Assembly: GCA_016946835.1 (NCBI GenBank) | Contig: JACVTC010000010.1 | Location: 687,501 to 740,000 of the forward strand | Source of the DNA: Neocallimastix lanati (nom. inval.) | Lineage: Eukaryota; Neocallimastigomycota; Neocallimastigomycetes; Neocallimastigales; Neocallimastigaceae | DNA: 52,500 nucleotides | Direction: 5' to 3' | Shown: positions 33,266 to 47,272 of the stretch, one piece after another | How positions within the stretch are numbered: the first letter of the stretch is position 1 | How the letters are laid out: each line of letters begins with the position of its first letter | Notes under the pieces: generated by a model | Seen by the model: the letters and a program-made list of their open reading frames with translations, nothing else | What the model was told of the DNA's origin: nothing | Database searches by the model: none | Made by a program: the position numbers and the translations under genes

Positions 33266-33541
33266 AAAATAAAAAAAAAATAAAAATAAAAATAAAAAAC
33301 TTTAAACCCATAGAATTTAAATTATTTACAATATTAATAAGTAATTTAAATAAATTAGAAAAAAAAAATTAGTTTCTTTATACGAAAAAAATAAAAAAAA
33401 TTCTTTACTTTTTTCTTTATATTTTTTTTCCAAAAATAATAATAAAAAAAAATTAAATTATTGATTTTTTTCCCCATTTTTTAAAATATTTATATGCAAA
33501 AAAAAACTTTTTTCCCCTTCATTATTTTAATTCAATGAAAC
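32111..33541. other. Intergenic AT-rich DNA and 3' flank of the Ecl1-like gene
   Basis: (AAT)n near 32801-32838, an A run near 32879-32917 and a T run near 33229-33260. At 32640-32740 is a somewhat GC-richer patch whose minus strand reads ICLKHCYQLIKEWFTAFETW then TAG, which may be a gene fragment. Confidence 0.4.
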
Positions 33542-34387
33542 TTATTCATCATCTTCATCATCACTATCACTGGACCAATACCAATGATTTGAATTTTCAT
33601 TTACTTCTTCAGAATATTTTTGTGAGGTATTATAGATTATATTTGAGGTATTTTCATATTCCATATGATCCTTTTCACTTAAAGGGGTCATAAGTTGTTG
33701 ATTTTCTTGTCTTTTATTACGATTTATGTTTTGACTATGGAAAGTTTGAACATAATAACGAGGTCTTTGAAGCTGAGTTGTCGTCGATGGTAACTTGTAA
33801 GCTTCTTTTGGTGGCGAAGAATAGATCGTCATTGATTGATTTGGTTTATTTGTAACAGTTACAGTATTCACTATTGGAAATTCACTATTTGAACTATTAC
33901 TTGAATTTGAACTTGAAGTCATACCGAAACTATTATTTCTAATTAATGTACTATTTTTTTGAGTAGATAAATTTTTTACTTTTAATAAAGGCGATATTTG
34001 ACTGTCACTATTTACGGTAGTTAAGACTGGCGAATTTTTAGTTTTATAAAAGCTATGAGAACATAAAGGTTTACGATTTTTAAATTCAAGGGTATAATTA
34101 TTTTCATTAAGGGTAGTTGTTTTCTTTTTTAAGTCATTTAAACGGCATTCCTTACAGCAGTACAAGTACTATTATAAAATAAAATAAAGAAAAAAATATT
34201 AATATATAAAATTTTTATTAGTATTATTATTAATTAATTTTTTCTTTTTTTTTTTTTTAATAAATATTTTTTATACATTGTTTCATTTTTTTTTCAATAT
34301 AATTTTTTTAATTATTATATTGTTTATTTGATATTTTACCTCACTGCGTTTTCCACAATTGATACACCAATTTAAGAAGAAATCCAT
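33542..34387 (-). CDS. Small Cys-rich zinc-binding protein, Ecl1-like (2 exons)
   Basis: Exon 1 is 34340-34387 and exon 2 is 33542-34168, with a 171-nt intron (GTAAAA..AATAG) in phase 0. The protein is 224 aa. It opens MDFFLNWCINCGKRSE and continues YLYCCKECRLNDLKK, so C8-x2-C11 and C20/C21-x2-3-C24 form a compact zinc-binding site at the very N-terminus. This layout, with W before the first Cys and YC..ECR after the second pair, is that of fungal Ecl1/2/3 proteins, small regulators linked in fission yeast to chronological lifespan. The rest is low-complexity, rich in Ser, Asn, Thr and Gln, and ends in the acidic SDSDDEDDE. The splice is needed to complete the zinc site, which supports it. 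I am fairly sure it is a real gene, less sure of the family. Its role here would be regulatory, by analogy only. Confidence 0.75.
34169..34339 (-). other. Intron of the Ecl1-like gene (171 nt)
   Basis: It lies between the first (CINC) and second (CCKEC) cysteine pairs. Donor GTAAAATATC, acceptor TATAATAG. Confidence 0.75.
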
Positions 34388-35935
34388 TTTTATTCAAAAA
34401 AAATAAAATTTATTTAAGTTTTAATAGTAAACGAATATTTATTAAATAAAGCTTGTTCTTTTTTTTTTGGTTTAATAAAAATTAAAATTAATTTTGAAAT
34501 AAATTATGTATAGCGAATATTTAAAAAGAAAATTATATTATCTACAAAGTATTAATTGAATAATTTTTTTTTTTTAGAATAGTGAATTCATGGTATATAT
34601 CATATTATTCTAAAATGGTTTTTTCTATATATATTCTATAAAATATATTCTCTATATTATATATTTTATTTTATGAAAAGTGTTTGTATAATTAAATGAT
34701 TGTTTAGCGTTTATTAAATTACATATAAAATAAAGAAGATATAATAAAATAATTTTTTTAAATAATATAAAAAAACGATTTTATTATTACTATAATACAA
34801 TATATATCATTGAAATAATATATATAAATATTTTTATATTGTCTAAAGATAATTATATAATTTTTGAAAAAAGAAAAAAAAAAAATAAATTAAACGAAAA
34901 AAATTGGTCATTTTATACTTTTTTTAAAAAAAAAATTTAAATATAATAATAATAATAATTATTATTATTATTATTATTATTAATTAAATATCTCAATAAT
35001 TGTCTATATGAATAAATAAATAAATAAATAAGAATTAAATAAATAATCTAAAAAATTATTTAAATATTTGTCACACAAAATAAAAAGTTAATATTAAAAT
35101 AATAATAATAATAATAATAAATAAAAAAAAATAAAATAATTATATCAATATAAATATTTATTAATATAATATATTATTTAATTCTCTTTATTTATTTTTA
35201 TTAACTAATATAAATTATTAATGAAGCTTTTATTAAAGTTATTATTTAATCAAAATACAATTGAATTATTTTATTTTTAATGAGTTAGTGAGCAAAGTGT
35301 ATTATTGCATTATTAACTCATTTTCGTTTAATTATCTAATATATTCATAAGTTTTTTTTATTTTTTTTTCTTACTTGTTTTTCTCAATACAATGAAGAAA
35401 AGTCATTGGGAATATTCAATATTAAATGATATAATGAAATTAATTTATTCAATTTTGTTTTTATATTTATTTATTATATATATATATATATTATTTTATT
35501 TTTTATTATATTGATATATGATAATGGTTATACTTTTAAAAATTCATTATTAATAATTTTTATTTATTTATTTATTTATTTACTTATTTTTCGAATGTTT
35601 ATAGACACTATTTTACAATTTGAAAAAAGTTAATGATGAACTATATTTTGAAAAAAATATATTTATTTATATGTATATTCTATATATTATCAATATAATC
35701 TATAATTTATAATCAATAATTAATAATTTATTATAGCTATTTTAATAATTATAAAAAAGAATATTTAAAATAAATAAATAAATGTCATAAACTTTAAAAA
35801 TAACTTTATTTCATAAGAAATAAAATAAATACTTAAATAGGAAATAGATATAATTTATTTATAAATGAATATATATTATTTTAATTATTTATATATTATT
35901 CTCTATATAATAGGAATAAAATTTAAATAAATTTT
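34388..35935. other. 5' flank of the Ecl1-like gene and gene-free DNA
   Basis: Very AT-rich, with (AAT)n and (TTA)n stretches near 34945-34980 and 35100-35120. A 41-codon frame starting MKKSHWEYSILNDIMK at 35392 runs into a TA repeat and is not convincing. Confidence 0.4.
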
Positions 35936-35973
35936 TAATTATCTAAATCTAAAGTCATTAGATTAGATAATTA
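35936..35973. repeat. Short near-perfect hairpin
   Basis: TAATTATCTAAATCTAA and TTAGATTAGATAATTA pair with one bulged base around the loop AGTCA. Confidence 0.8.
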
Positions 35974-38268
35974 AAATATTATCTATAAATATATAAATAT
36001 AAATATATAAATATAAATAATTGATTATTAATTAATTAAAATTTTATAATGAATCGTTCATAATATTATTAAATCATTTGAATTAATTAATTCAACTTTG
36101 AATAAAAGGTTCATTGTATATTAAATTATAATGACTTTTTTTTTTTTTAATTTTTTTATATATAAATACTATTTATTATTTTATTTATTATTTAATATTA
36201 TTTTTTTTATTTATTATTATGAGGAGATTAAATTTAAATATGTAAATTGAAAATGATATAAAAAAAAATTACTAAATATATAAATAATTATAATTAAAAT
36301 AATATATATAATATAAAACTTAATATTTAATATTATATTATAAATATTCCATATTAATAATTCATTTATTTTATTTTTTTAATTAATTAAATTCCCTATA
36401 ATATATCAATATATTATAATATAATGAGTTCAATTTAGTTTATTTTTATTTGATTAGATTAATAATATATTTTTCAATTAATTTTATTATAAAAATTATA
36501 TAAATTGTACAAATATATTAATTATATTTATTATTAATATTCCTTTATAGTCAAAAAAAAGTAATTTCATTATTTAAACAATATTATATATATGGAAAGA
36601 TTAACAAAATTAAAGTTAATATACTATAGATTAATATGCATATTAATACATATATATATGTATAATAAATATACTAAAGAGAGAATTTATAATGTAATCT
36701 TATTAAATAATGAAATAAACTTAATAATATAAAATATTTAAAATATAAAATACAAAATAATATAGTTTTTAATAATAAATTAAATATGAAATAATTAATA
36801 TATATAATATATACATAATATATTTTATAGTATAATAAATTAATATTGATATATTAAATTGAAATAGCGTAAAATTAAAATATACTTGTAACACAAATAA
36901 AAATGATGATAATAAATGAATTAAATAAATTGATTATTTATATTCCTTGATAGTTTAAAAAATAATTTATTAATTTATTACCTTTATATTATAAATATGA
37001 TATAGATATAAAGTATATATTCAATTATTTCTTATATTTTAAATAATATAATCCAATATATATTAATCCAATATATATTAATCCAATATAAAAATATAGT
37101 TATTCTTAATAATGAAATGTTTTTTTTTTAATATGAATATATTTATAAATATTAGTTTTTTGTATTTAGTATGAATATAATATATAAATATTTATTTAAT
37201 ATAATATATAAATATTAATTTTTTTTATAATAAATTAAACACTTTTATTTAAAAAAAAAAAATTATTTAAATTTTTATATTATTTTATTATTTATTTATT
37301 TACTTATTTATTTATTTATTATTACTATCTTCAAAGTTAAACCATTGAAAAATAATTATATGTATATATATATATAATATAATAAAAAAATATATATATC
37401 ATTTTCAACTGTTTGCTTTGTTTTTTGCTTTAAAAAAAAATAAAAAATAAAAAAACATAACAATTTATTTATTTATTATTTAAAATAGATTAAATTGTCA
37501 TATTATTTAATAAAACCATAAGAAATAATATATCAATAATAGTAATATTTAATATATACATAAAATAGATAAATTTTATTAGTTCAATGAAAATAATTGT
37601 CAAACTTTTTTTTCAATCTTAGCAATAAAAATTTCATATTATAGGAGACAAAAGATAAAATGACTGGTCAAAACAATAATAAGAATAAGAAATAATAACA
37701 AATAATAATAAGATGAAATATTAATAATAATAATTATAATAATAATAATAAATGGAAAAAAAAAAAAAAAGATCATTCTAATTTAAAAAAAGGTAGAATT
37801 ATTTATATAATTAATGCTATTAATAGTATATTAATTATCGGAAGATCGGGTTATAGTAGGATTTAATAATTAGTAATTAAAAAGAGAAATTAGAAAAAAA
37901 AACCAACAAAAAAAATATTAGTATTAAATAAAATATTATTAACCAATTATTTGGAAATAACCATAACAATAAAGGTAAATGTAAAACTGGGAATTAAAAA
38001 AAAAAAAATACAACACCGAAAAAAAATAAATATATTATAAGAATATTAATAATAAAAATAAAAAACAACGGAAAATAAAACTGAAAATAGAAATAAAGAA
38101 AAAAAAAAATTAAATAAAACATAAATACATCGGAAAATAAAACTGAAAATAAAAAATAATAATAATAATAATAAAAGAAGAAAAAATTTATGATATCGAA
38201 CCCTAGTCTATAGTAACGGAATTCTAAATTATAAAATATAAATATATTCAAATATAATGTTAATTTTT

Positions 38269-38307
<39 letters not shown>

Positions 38308-38395
38308 TTATGGGTGTAACTTCCAAGTAAATAACATTTAATTTGTTATATGTTACGATAACATTATTTTTATATTTTTAACGATTAAACCCTCC

Positions 38396-38432
<37 letters not shown>

Positions 38433-40330
38433 AATTGTATAGAAATGAGTAATCAAAATGAAATAAATAAAAAAAAAATTATTTTTTTTATTAATATGAA
38501 TGAATTATGAATAAATTAAATGGATAAATAATATTAATATAATATTAAAGTACAAAAAAATTATTAAATATTCAGCATTTAATATCTAAAGAATAATAAT
38601 ATTTTTATTTTAATATTTTGATATTTTTAATAATTATTATTAATATTAGTATTAGTAGCATTAGTATTATTAGTATTATTAGTATAAATAATATAAAATA
38701 AAATACTAGATTACTAGTATTTTATTATATATTATTTATTATTTTTTTATTCTTTTATTAATAATTTTTTTATAAAAAAAATAAAGTTAATACTATACAA
38801 ATAGATGATTAGATATATTATTGTTTTTTTAATAAACAAATGATAATAATATGGTAAATCTACAAAAAATAAAAAATAATAAAAAAAATCTGCTCATTTT
38901 TTAATTAGTTAAAAAAATAATTTTTTTTTATAAATTTTATAAATTTATAATTTTTTTATTTTAATTATTAAAATAATATTTATTTAAAAAAATTATTATT
39001 TATTATGAATAACGATTTTAATAGATTCTATTATTTTTTTTTTATAAAAAAAGTTCTACTTTTTGATTTAAAAAAATACTTTAATATTAGTTTTTTATTT
39101 TTATTATTATTTGTTATTATTTGTTGTTATTATTATTATTAATTTCTTATTCCTTATATTATTTTCATGTTTTTTTTTTTTTTTAAAAAAAATAATTTCT
39201 TTAATTATAAACTTTTTTTTTTTTAGGCAAAGAAAAGTATAAAAAAAAGTTATTTGAAAAACTTTAATACTTAATAAAATTTTATTTTTTAATTAAAATT
39301 TGAATATTTTTGGGTAAAATTAAAATTAAAATTAAAATTAAAATTATTATGAAAAGAAAATAAATATATTTTAAAAATAAGAAAATTAAAGTTTAAAAAT
39401 GATTAGATTAATTCTACTAATTTTTTATATTAATTATATACAAATGTAACATATTATTTTATAAATACTAATATAAAGACATAAAAATACATAATTAAAT
39501 ATATAAATATATATTCAAAGACTATTTTGAATGAATTAATAATAATCTAATATAATATTTACATATAAAATAATAAATAATATAGGAATAGATAGGAATA
39601 AATTATATTGGATGTTCAATCTATAATATATAATATAGTTTATACATATTATATATATATTATATATTTATGCTAAAAATGATCAAATTAAATTTCAAAA
39701 AAAAAAAAAAAAAAAAAATTAAAAATAAAAATTAAATTTTCACATGTGTAACTACTAATGATCTGAAATACCATATACTCATTATTTATATTATTTATAT
39801 TAGTTGAATAGCCATATTTTATCAGGTTATTTTTGATTCTATTTCACAAACTAATATAATAATAATTAATAAATAATTAATAAATAATTAATAATTAATA
39901 ATAATTAATAATTAATAATAATTAATAATTAATAATAATTAATAATTAATAATAATGAATGATAATTAATAATTAACAATAGTGTGATGAAGAATTTGTA
40001 TTTAGGATAATATCATAATATAAATATAAATATTATATGCTATGATAATGAATAATATCTCCAATATCATACGAAAATAATAATTATTCAATAAATGATC
40101 GTCAAAACATTTATATTATCATTCATTAAAAGTAATACGATATTTATGTAATAAAGCGATAATATAGTTTAAAAAAAGAAATAATTAAATAATAAAAATA
40201 AGCCATTTTAATTTTTAAATATTATAATTAATAATTAATAACAATGGATAAGAAGAATAATTAATAACGATGAATTAATAAGAATAAGAATAATTGATAA
40301 AAATATGGAAATATTAATGTTCAACTTTTT
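35974..40330. other. Gene-poor AT-rich DNA
   Basis: No supported gene. It contains TTA/AAT microsatellites (about 38150-38174, 38281-38308, 38402-38428), a plus-strand Asn/Lys-rich stretch broken by many TAA codons (about 37659-37800), and a TAATAATTAA-type tandem tract at 39855-39975. A patch at 38195-38225 has a GGTTCGA-like string on the minus strand, but no tRNA can be folded. Confidence 0.5.
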
Positions 40331-40336
40331 TTTATG

Positions 40337-40423
40337 TAGAAAATCATATGTCATTAATTTCTTTTTTTTTTTTTTTTTTACGATTTTCTATGAAAAAATA
40401 TAAATATATTTGTATGACATATG
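40337..40423. repeat. Two overlapping inverted repeats around a T run
   Basis: TAGAAAATC (40337-40345) pairs with GATTTTCTA (40382-40390). CATATGTCAT (40345-40354) pairs with ATGACATATG (40414-40423). The two hairpins are partly exclusive. Confidence 0.75.
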
Positions 40424-40659
40424 AATTAAAAAATCATCATCATCATCAAAATAATAATAAAATATATATATATATAAAGATTATTAATTTGTAGTTTATA
40501 ACAATATAAAAAGAATTATAGATAAATTTCATTTAATTCAATGGAAATTGAAGTAGATGCCATAAAATAATGAAAATAAATAAATCAATAGTATTAATAA
40601 TAGTAAGCTTTAATTAATTAAAATATTATATTTTTTTTTCTTTTTTTTTTTTTTTTTAC

Positions 40660-40705
<46 letters not shown>

Positions 40706-42683
40706 TTATTCTTTCCATTTCTTTTCAGATAAATAAATAAAAACAATTATATTTAGTATAATTTTGTATATGAAAAATGAAAATAGATTAAATAGACTTA
40801 TTACATTATTTTAAATAGTTGTTAACAGAAATATACAAATAAGAAAAGTAAAAAAAAAAAAAAAAAAAAGTGTGAATACCTAGTATTATTAATATTTATA
40901 ATATTTTAAATGTAATATTTTAATTTTTAATGAATTGAAAAATAAAGAATATAAAAATATAAAATAAACAAATATAAAATATAAAAAATAAAAAATAAAA
41001 AATTCATTAATATTTATAGTAAATAATAAGTTTCATATGAACTTTTTTTTTTAGTTATATTCTATTGAACTTCCATTTAACAATAAAAAAACAATAAAAA
41101 TTTTTATAATAAAAAAAAGTTAATAAAATAAATAAATAAATAACAAAATAAATAAATAACAAAATAAATAAATAACAAAATAAATAATATATATATTTCT
41201 TATTATTATTATTTTTTTTATTTTTTGGAACTTTTTGTATTAACAATTAATAGAAAATAATAATAATTATATATAATAAACTTTATATTATTAATATTAC
41301 ATTAATATTTATTTTTATTATTTTTTTTTTACTTTTTTTTTTTATTTTAATATTTAATATTTAATATTTTTTATTTTATTTTATTTTATTTTAATTTTAT
41401 TCGTATTTTAATTTTTAATATTTTAACTATTTAATATTTTTTTGTTTTAATTGAGGAAATGAATGAATGGATAAACCAATTAAAAAAAATATTTTTAAAG
41501 TTTATTTTAATTAAATTAAATTAAATTAAAAGTTTTTTATTCATGATGTTTGAATAAATTAATTAATTTAGTAAATTCTTAATTTAAAATAAAAATAAAG
41601 TAAAACTTGGATCTTTTCAATTTATTATTGTAATATATTTCTTTACATTGTTAATATATAATTATAATACTAATTGTTTTATAGCTTTCTTTTTCTTCTT
41701 TTCAAATAATTCATTTTTTATATTATGTGTATATTATATATATTATATAATTAATTAAAAGTTGTATATAAATTTGAATATGTTTGTATATATAACATAT
41801 AATTTTATTTTATTTTATTTTTATATAAAATTAAATATATTTCTATATATAACATATAATTTTATTTTATTTTGCTTTATTTTATTTTTATATAAAATTG
41901 AATGTATTTGTATATATAACATATAATTTTATTTTATTTCGCTTTATTTTATTTTATTTTTAAGTTTCTATACATAATATATCATAATAAATATGTTATA
42001 ATATAATTCAATATAGTTAAATATAAGTAGATTGTTATTATTAATATATAGGTAATTATTTGATTTTTAGACTTTTTGTGTTTAGTAATATCATGACTAT
42101 ATTGCAATCATTATAAAAACTTATTATCATAAATTTTATTTATTCATTTATTTATTTATTTATTATAATACAATACAATACAATACAATATAATTTATTA
42201 TCATAATTTATTATAATTTTATTTATTTATTTATTTTATTATATAATTATTTATTTATTTTATTATATAATTATTTATTTATTTATTTTATTATATAATC
42301 ATTTTAAATATTCTCATTTTCATTATTTCATTTTATCATTATTATTATGATGATTATGATGATTATTATGATTATTATAAATCCAATTAATCCATTCCAT
42401 TTTTTTTAGGTATCATCAAATAGCCACTCCTATTTACAAAATAGAATGCTTATAATCAATATATTATAATAGATATTGAAGTTGTTCAGGTTTTAGTGGT
42501 TGAAAATAGCCATTCAAGTTTTTTTTTTTTTTAATAAACTCTTTTTTTTTCCCTAACTTATTTATATGTATAAGATTAAGGTTCCGTCAGCATTTTCGAA
42601 ATGTTGGTATTAACTTATAATATAAAATATGAAAATAAAACAGTAGCATTCTTTTTCTTGTTCACTATTTACTATAAAAGTTT
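40424..42683. other. Gene-poor AT-rich DNA
   Basis: (TTA)n at about 40660-40706, (AAAT)n at 41120-41190, and a direct repeat of TATAACATATAATTTTATTT (near 41791, 41850 and 41918). A more balanced patch at 42410-42600 shows no usable frame. Confidence 0.5.
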
Positions 42684-42815
42684 TTATTATTATTATTATT
42701 TATTATTTATTATTTATTATTATTTATTATTATTATTTATTATTATTTATTATTTATTATTTATTATTATTATTTATTATTATTTATTATTATTTATTAT
42801 TATTTATTATTATTG
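42684..42815. repeat. TTATTATT compound microsatellite
   Basis: An irregular mixture of TTA and TTTA units. The 85-aa plus-strand frame over it is a repeat translation. Confidence 0.9.
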
Positions 42816-43470
42816 TTGTTGTTTATTATTATCTGGTTTTAATTATTTTTTCAATTAATTTTATATAGTATTATTTTTAATTAATATTTACTGATAAGAA
42901 CAAAAGCTATAATAATAAATAAATTAATTAAAATTGTAAATAACTAAATAATTGAATATTAGAATAATAAAGAATAATAAATAATACATGATGGGATAAT
43001 AAATAATAAATATTAGAAATAAATAATAGAATAATAATTAATAAATAATAATTAATTAATTATTGATAAGAAATAAAGTAATAAAATAATAAATAATAAT
43101 AATACTAAAATAAATAAATAAATAAATAAGAATTTTAAATTAGTATTATGGGTAAAACAAAGTTATATAATAATAATTCATAATAAATAAATAATAGTAA
43201 TAAATTCATAAATAAAAAATATAATAAATAATAGTAATAAATAAATAAAAAAGTCATCAATAGCATTAGGAACTTATAAGTAATATATTTGTAAATTATG
43301 GCTTGTGATTGTCAACTGATTTTTTAAAAAAAAAACAAAAAAAATTATTACGGCTTATTTTTTGATTAAAAAAAATAAAAAAATTATCGTCTTGTTTTTA
43401 AACAGTACATAAAACACAAAATTTAATTAATATAATAAAATGATGGTTTATTTTTTATTATTTAATTAAT
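42816..43470. other. AT-rich DNA
   Basis: AATA-type repeats. A slightly GC-richer patch at 43262-43326 ends in CTGATTTTTT. Nothing can be assigned. Confidence 0.45.
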
Positions 43471-43915
43471 TATTCAATTATTTATTTATTTATTTATTAA
43501 TAAATACTCTTTTTATTATTTATTATTTATTATTTATTAATAAATACTTTTTTTTATTATTTATTATTTATTAATAAATTTTTTTTTTATTATTTATTAT
43601 TTATTAATAAATATTTTTTTTATTATTTATTATTTTATTATTTATTATTTATTAATAAATACTCTTTTTATTATTTATTATTTTATTATTTATTATTTAT
43701 TAATAAATATTTTTTTTATTATTTATTATTTATTAATAAATATTTTTTTTATTATTTATTATTTATTATTTATTAATAAATATTTTTTTTATTATTTATT
43801 ATTTTATTATTTATTATTTATTAATAAATACTCTTTTTATTATTTATTATTTATTATTTATTATTTATTATTTATTAATAAATACTCTTTTTATTATTTA
43901 TTATTTATTTATATA
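43471..43915. repeat. Minisatellite of TATTATT heptamers with an ATTAATAAATA spacer
   Basis: Runs of TTATTATT are separated by TTAATAAATACTC or TTAATAAATATTT. This gives about ten irregular copies of roughly 35-65 bp. Confidence 0.9.
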
Positions 43916-44486
43916 TTTACTTAATAAACTTTAAATTTTTTTTTCTATAATTATATTCTTTATTAATTTTTTTTTCTTCTAAATTGAATAAATCATTAAC
44001 CTTTATTTTGATGAATTTCTTCATATGTAACATTATAAAATAATAACTAATATATTAATAATAACAATTATAATAAAAAAACTTTTGATTTTTTTATTTA
44101 ATCTATTTACTTATACTAAAAATTTATTTAAATTTATATTCATTCATACATTCATTAATTAATTAAATTATATCTCAATTTATTTCTAATTAAATTTATA
44201 TATATTATTAATAATAATAAATTTCATTGAACACAAAACTAATTTTAAATATTAAATATTTATATTAATAATTAATAATTAATAATTTTCTTCTTTTTTT
44301 CTTTCTTTCATTATTAATAAATTATTAAAAAAAATAAAAATGATTAAATAATAATCAGTTGACATTTAAAAAAAAAAAAAGAGATGTTAACATAAAATTA
44401 TTTAAATTTTTTTATTAAAATATATATATGTATAATTTATTGATATAATTATAATTATAAATATAAATAAATAAATATAAATATAT
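43916..44486. other. AT-rich DNA without a gene
   Basis: No supported feature. Confidence 0.5.
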
Positions 44487-44556
44487 CCAAATGGCATCCA
44501 TTTCTTTACCATAAATGGAAGAGCATTTAAAGTGAAACTGGCGTTTGGTTAAAATG
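44487..44556. other. GC-richer folded patch
   Basis: CCAAATG (about 44487-44493) can pair with CGTTTGG (about 44543-44549). Inside, CCATTT and AAATGG form a second stem. The enclosed length is too short for a normal tRNA and no T-loop motif is present. It could be a small RNA or chance. Confidence 0.25.
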
Positions 44557-46917
44557 AAATAAAAAATAAAAAAAATTAATAAAAAATAAAATTTTATTCT
44601 AGATTGTATATTCTATTCAAATTTTATTTTTATTTTATTTATTTGTCATTTTATTTATTTATATTTGTATTAATCTGAATAAGAAGAAATAAACAAATAA
44701 ACAAATAAATAAATATTACTAAATAAATAAACATAAATAAATAATATATAATATATAATAAATATTAATAAATAAATAATAAATAAATAACCATAAACAT
44801 AAATAAATAATATATAATACATAATAAATATTAATAAATAAATAAATTAAAGATATGATTCTAAACCTAATCATAGGATATTTTTTTTCAAGTGATTAAA
44901 AATAAATAATTTTTTAATATTCTTTATTTTTTTTTTAACTTTTCTATTTTTCAAAATATTCTTTTTTAATATTTTTATTATTACTTATTTATTATTTATT
45001 ATTCATTATTCATTATCAATTATTTATTATTTAGTATTTATTTTAATTATTAATTATTAATTGTTATTAATTTATTTATTATTATATTTATTTATTTATT
45101 ATTATTTCTTTCGAATTATTAAATAATGAAATATTAAATAATACTACATTATTTAATGATTCATTTTCATTTTCATTTTTTTTTCTGCTTATTCATCATT
45201 TTCATCCTCTTTCTTTTCCATTATGAAATGGATCTAGACTCTTTAAAATATTTATATATATATATATATTTTTAAATAAAATAATAAGAATAAGAATAAT
45301 AATTGATATGAGTTCAATTTATTTCTCTCTTTTCCATTTTAATTATTAATTTATATTTAATGAAGGATGAATCAAGCCACAAATTTATGATGTCATATTA
45401 AAAAAATTTCTTTTAACAAAAAAAATAAAAAAGAAAAAAAGAAAAAAAAAAAGAAAAAAAAATTAAAAATAAAAAAATTAATAAAAATTAATTAAAAAGA
45501 AAGATATTATTTAATAAAAAGCAAAAATTATAATTAGAAAAAATAAATAATCAAATATTAAATATAAATATAAATTAATAGAAAATATAAACATAAACAA
45601 ATATTAAATATAAATATAAATTAATAGAAAAGAAAACTTTAATAGAAAAGAAAATTTTATTATATTAAAAAAAAAAAAAAAAGGAAATAGAAAATTTGCC
45701 AAATTCAAAAAATATTTTATTCTACTTAATTATTTAATTATTTATTATTTATTAATAAATACTCTTTTTATTATTTATTATTTATTATTTATTATTTAAT
45801 TATTTACTATTTATTATTTATTATTTATTAATAAATACTTATTTAATTATTTATTTTTATTAATAAACATTATTCTTTTAATTATTCAAATTTAATTATT
45901 TATTTTTATTAATAAACATTATTCTTTTAATTATTCAACTATTATTTATTAACTATTATATATTAATTATTATTTATTAATTATTATTCTCTTATTATTC
46001 TTACTTAATAGAAATAAAAAAAAAAAGGTTTAAATATTAAAAAAAAAAAAAGATAATTAAAAATGAAAATGAGTGGGGAAATTAGAGACAAAATATATAA
46101 AAAAAAAGACAAGAAAACCCACTTTAGTTTTATTAATAATAAAAAAAAAAATTTTTTTTTATTTTGTTTCTTTTTTGTTTTTGTTTTTGTTTTTTGTGTT
46201 TCTTTCGTTATATTAATTAATTATTTTGTTTGTAAACCTGTAATGCTATAAAATAAGAAAATATTACTTCCAAATTATACCAAAAAATAATCAAATAGAA
46301 ATAGAAAATATAAATATAAATAAAATTTATAAATTTATTTTTGTATCTTTTTTTTATATCTTTTTTCTATTTTCTATTTCCTATTTTCTATTTTTACTTG
46401 ATTATTCATAAGGAATTAACTTAACTAATAAATAAATAAATAAATATAGATAAATAAATGAACAATTAATTAATTACAGTGATGTAATTTTATCTATTTA
46501 AAAGACTACAAAAATTTTATTTAATATGTTTATTTAATAAATAAATAAATAAATATTAAATAAATAAATCAAATATTTACTTAATAACAACAAAAATTTT
46601 TAAAAAGTTTTTTGCCTCAAATTTAACTCTGAATAATTATATTTTATATTTATATTTATATTTATTTTTTATTTTTATTAATACTTTACTTACTTCACTA
46701 TTTATTTTTATTTTAAAATAAACATTCATAAATTTTTTATAACTTTTAAAGCATTATCTTATTTATATATAAATATTTCATTTCATATTTAAATATTAAA
46801 ATTAACCTTTTTTTTTTATAAAAATTCTTTTAATTAAACACATTAATTTTTGTTTGTTTTTAATACTACCCTTTAAATGAATTAGCTAATTTTTTTTTTA
46901 TTTCTTCATATTTTTTT
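44557..46917. other. AT-rich DNA without a convincing gene
   Basis: Heptamer-type repeats near 45735-45830 and a tandem TATTTTTATTAATAAACATT near 45850-45935. A 62-codon frame at 46063-46251 (MKMSGEIRDKIYKKK, then Phe/Val-rich) lies in homopolymer sequence and is probably spurious. Confidence 0.45.
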
Positions 46918-47272
46918 AAATAATAAATAATAAATAATAAATAATAAATAATAAATAATAAATAATAAATAATAAATAATAAATAATAAATAATAAATAA
47001 TAAATAATAAATAATAAATAATAAATAATAAATAATAAATAATAAATAATAAATAATAAATAATAAATAATATAATAATAAATAATAAAATAATTAATAA
47101 TAAATAATAAATAATAAATAATAATAAATAATAAATAATAAAATAATTAATAATAAATAATAAATAATAAATAATAAATAATAAATAATAAATAATAAAT
47201 AATAATTAATAAATAATAAATAATAAATAATAAATAATAAATAATAAATAATAAATAATAAATAATAAATTA
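46918..47272. repeat. (AAATAAT)n heptanucleotide satellite, about 350 bp
   Basis: About 48 copies of the 7-bp unit with a few interruptions (near 47070-47100 and 47140-47150). Confidence 0.95.

Noticed and set aside
35392-35517. 41-codon frame with a hydrophobic end
   Set aside because: Most of it is a TA/TTTA repeat and no partner exon is visible.
37659-37800. Asn/Lys-rich plus-strand stretch starting MTGQNNNKNKK
   Set aside because: Interrupted by many TAA codons; behaves like an AAT repeat.
38190-38225. tRNA gene suggested by GGGTTCGATATC on the minus strand
   Set aside because: Neither the T stem nor an acceptor stem can be formed.
37994-38251. 85-aa Phe/Tyr-rich minus-strand frame
   Set aside because: Antisense of A-rich repeats.
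46063-46251. 62-aa frame MKMSGEIRDK...
   Set aside because: The second half is homopolymer-derived Phe/Val; no homology recognised.
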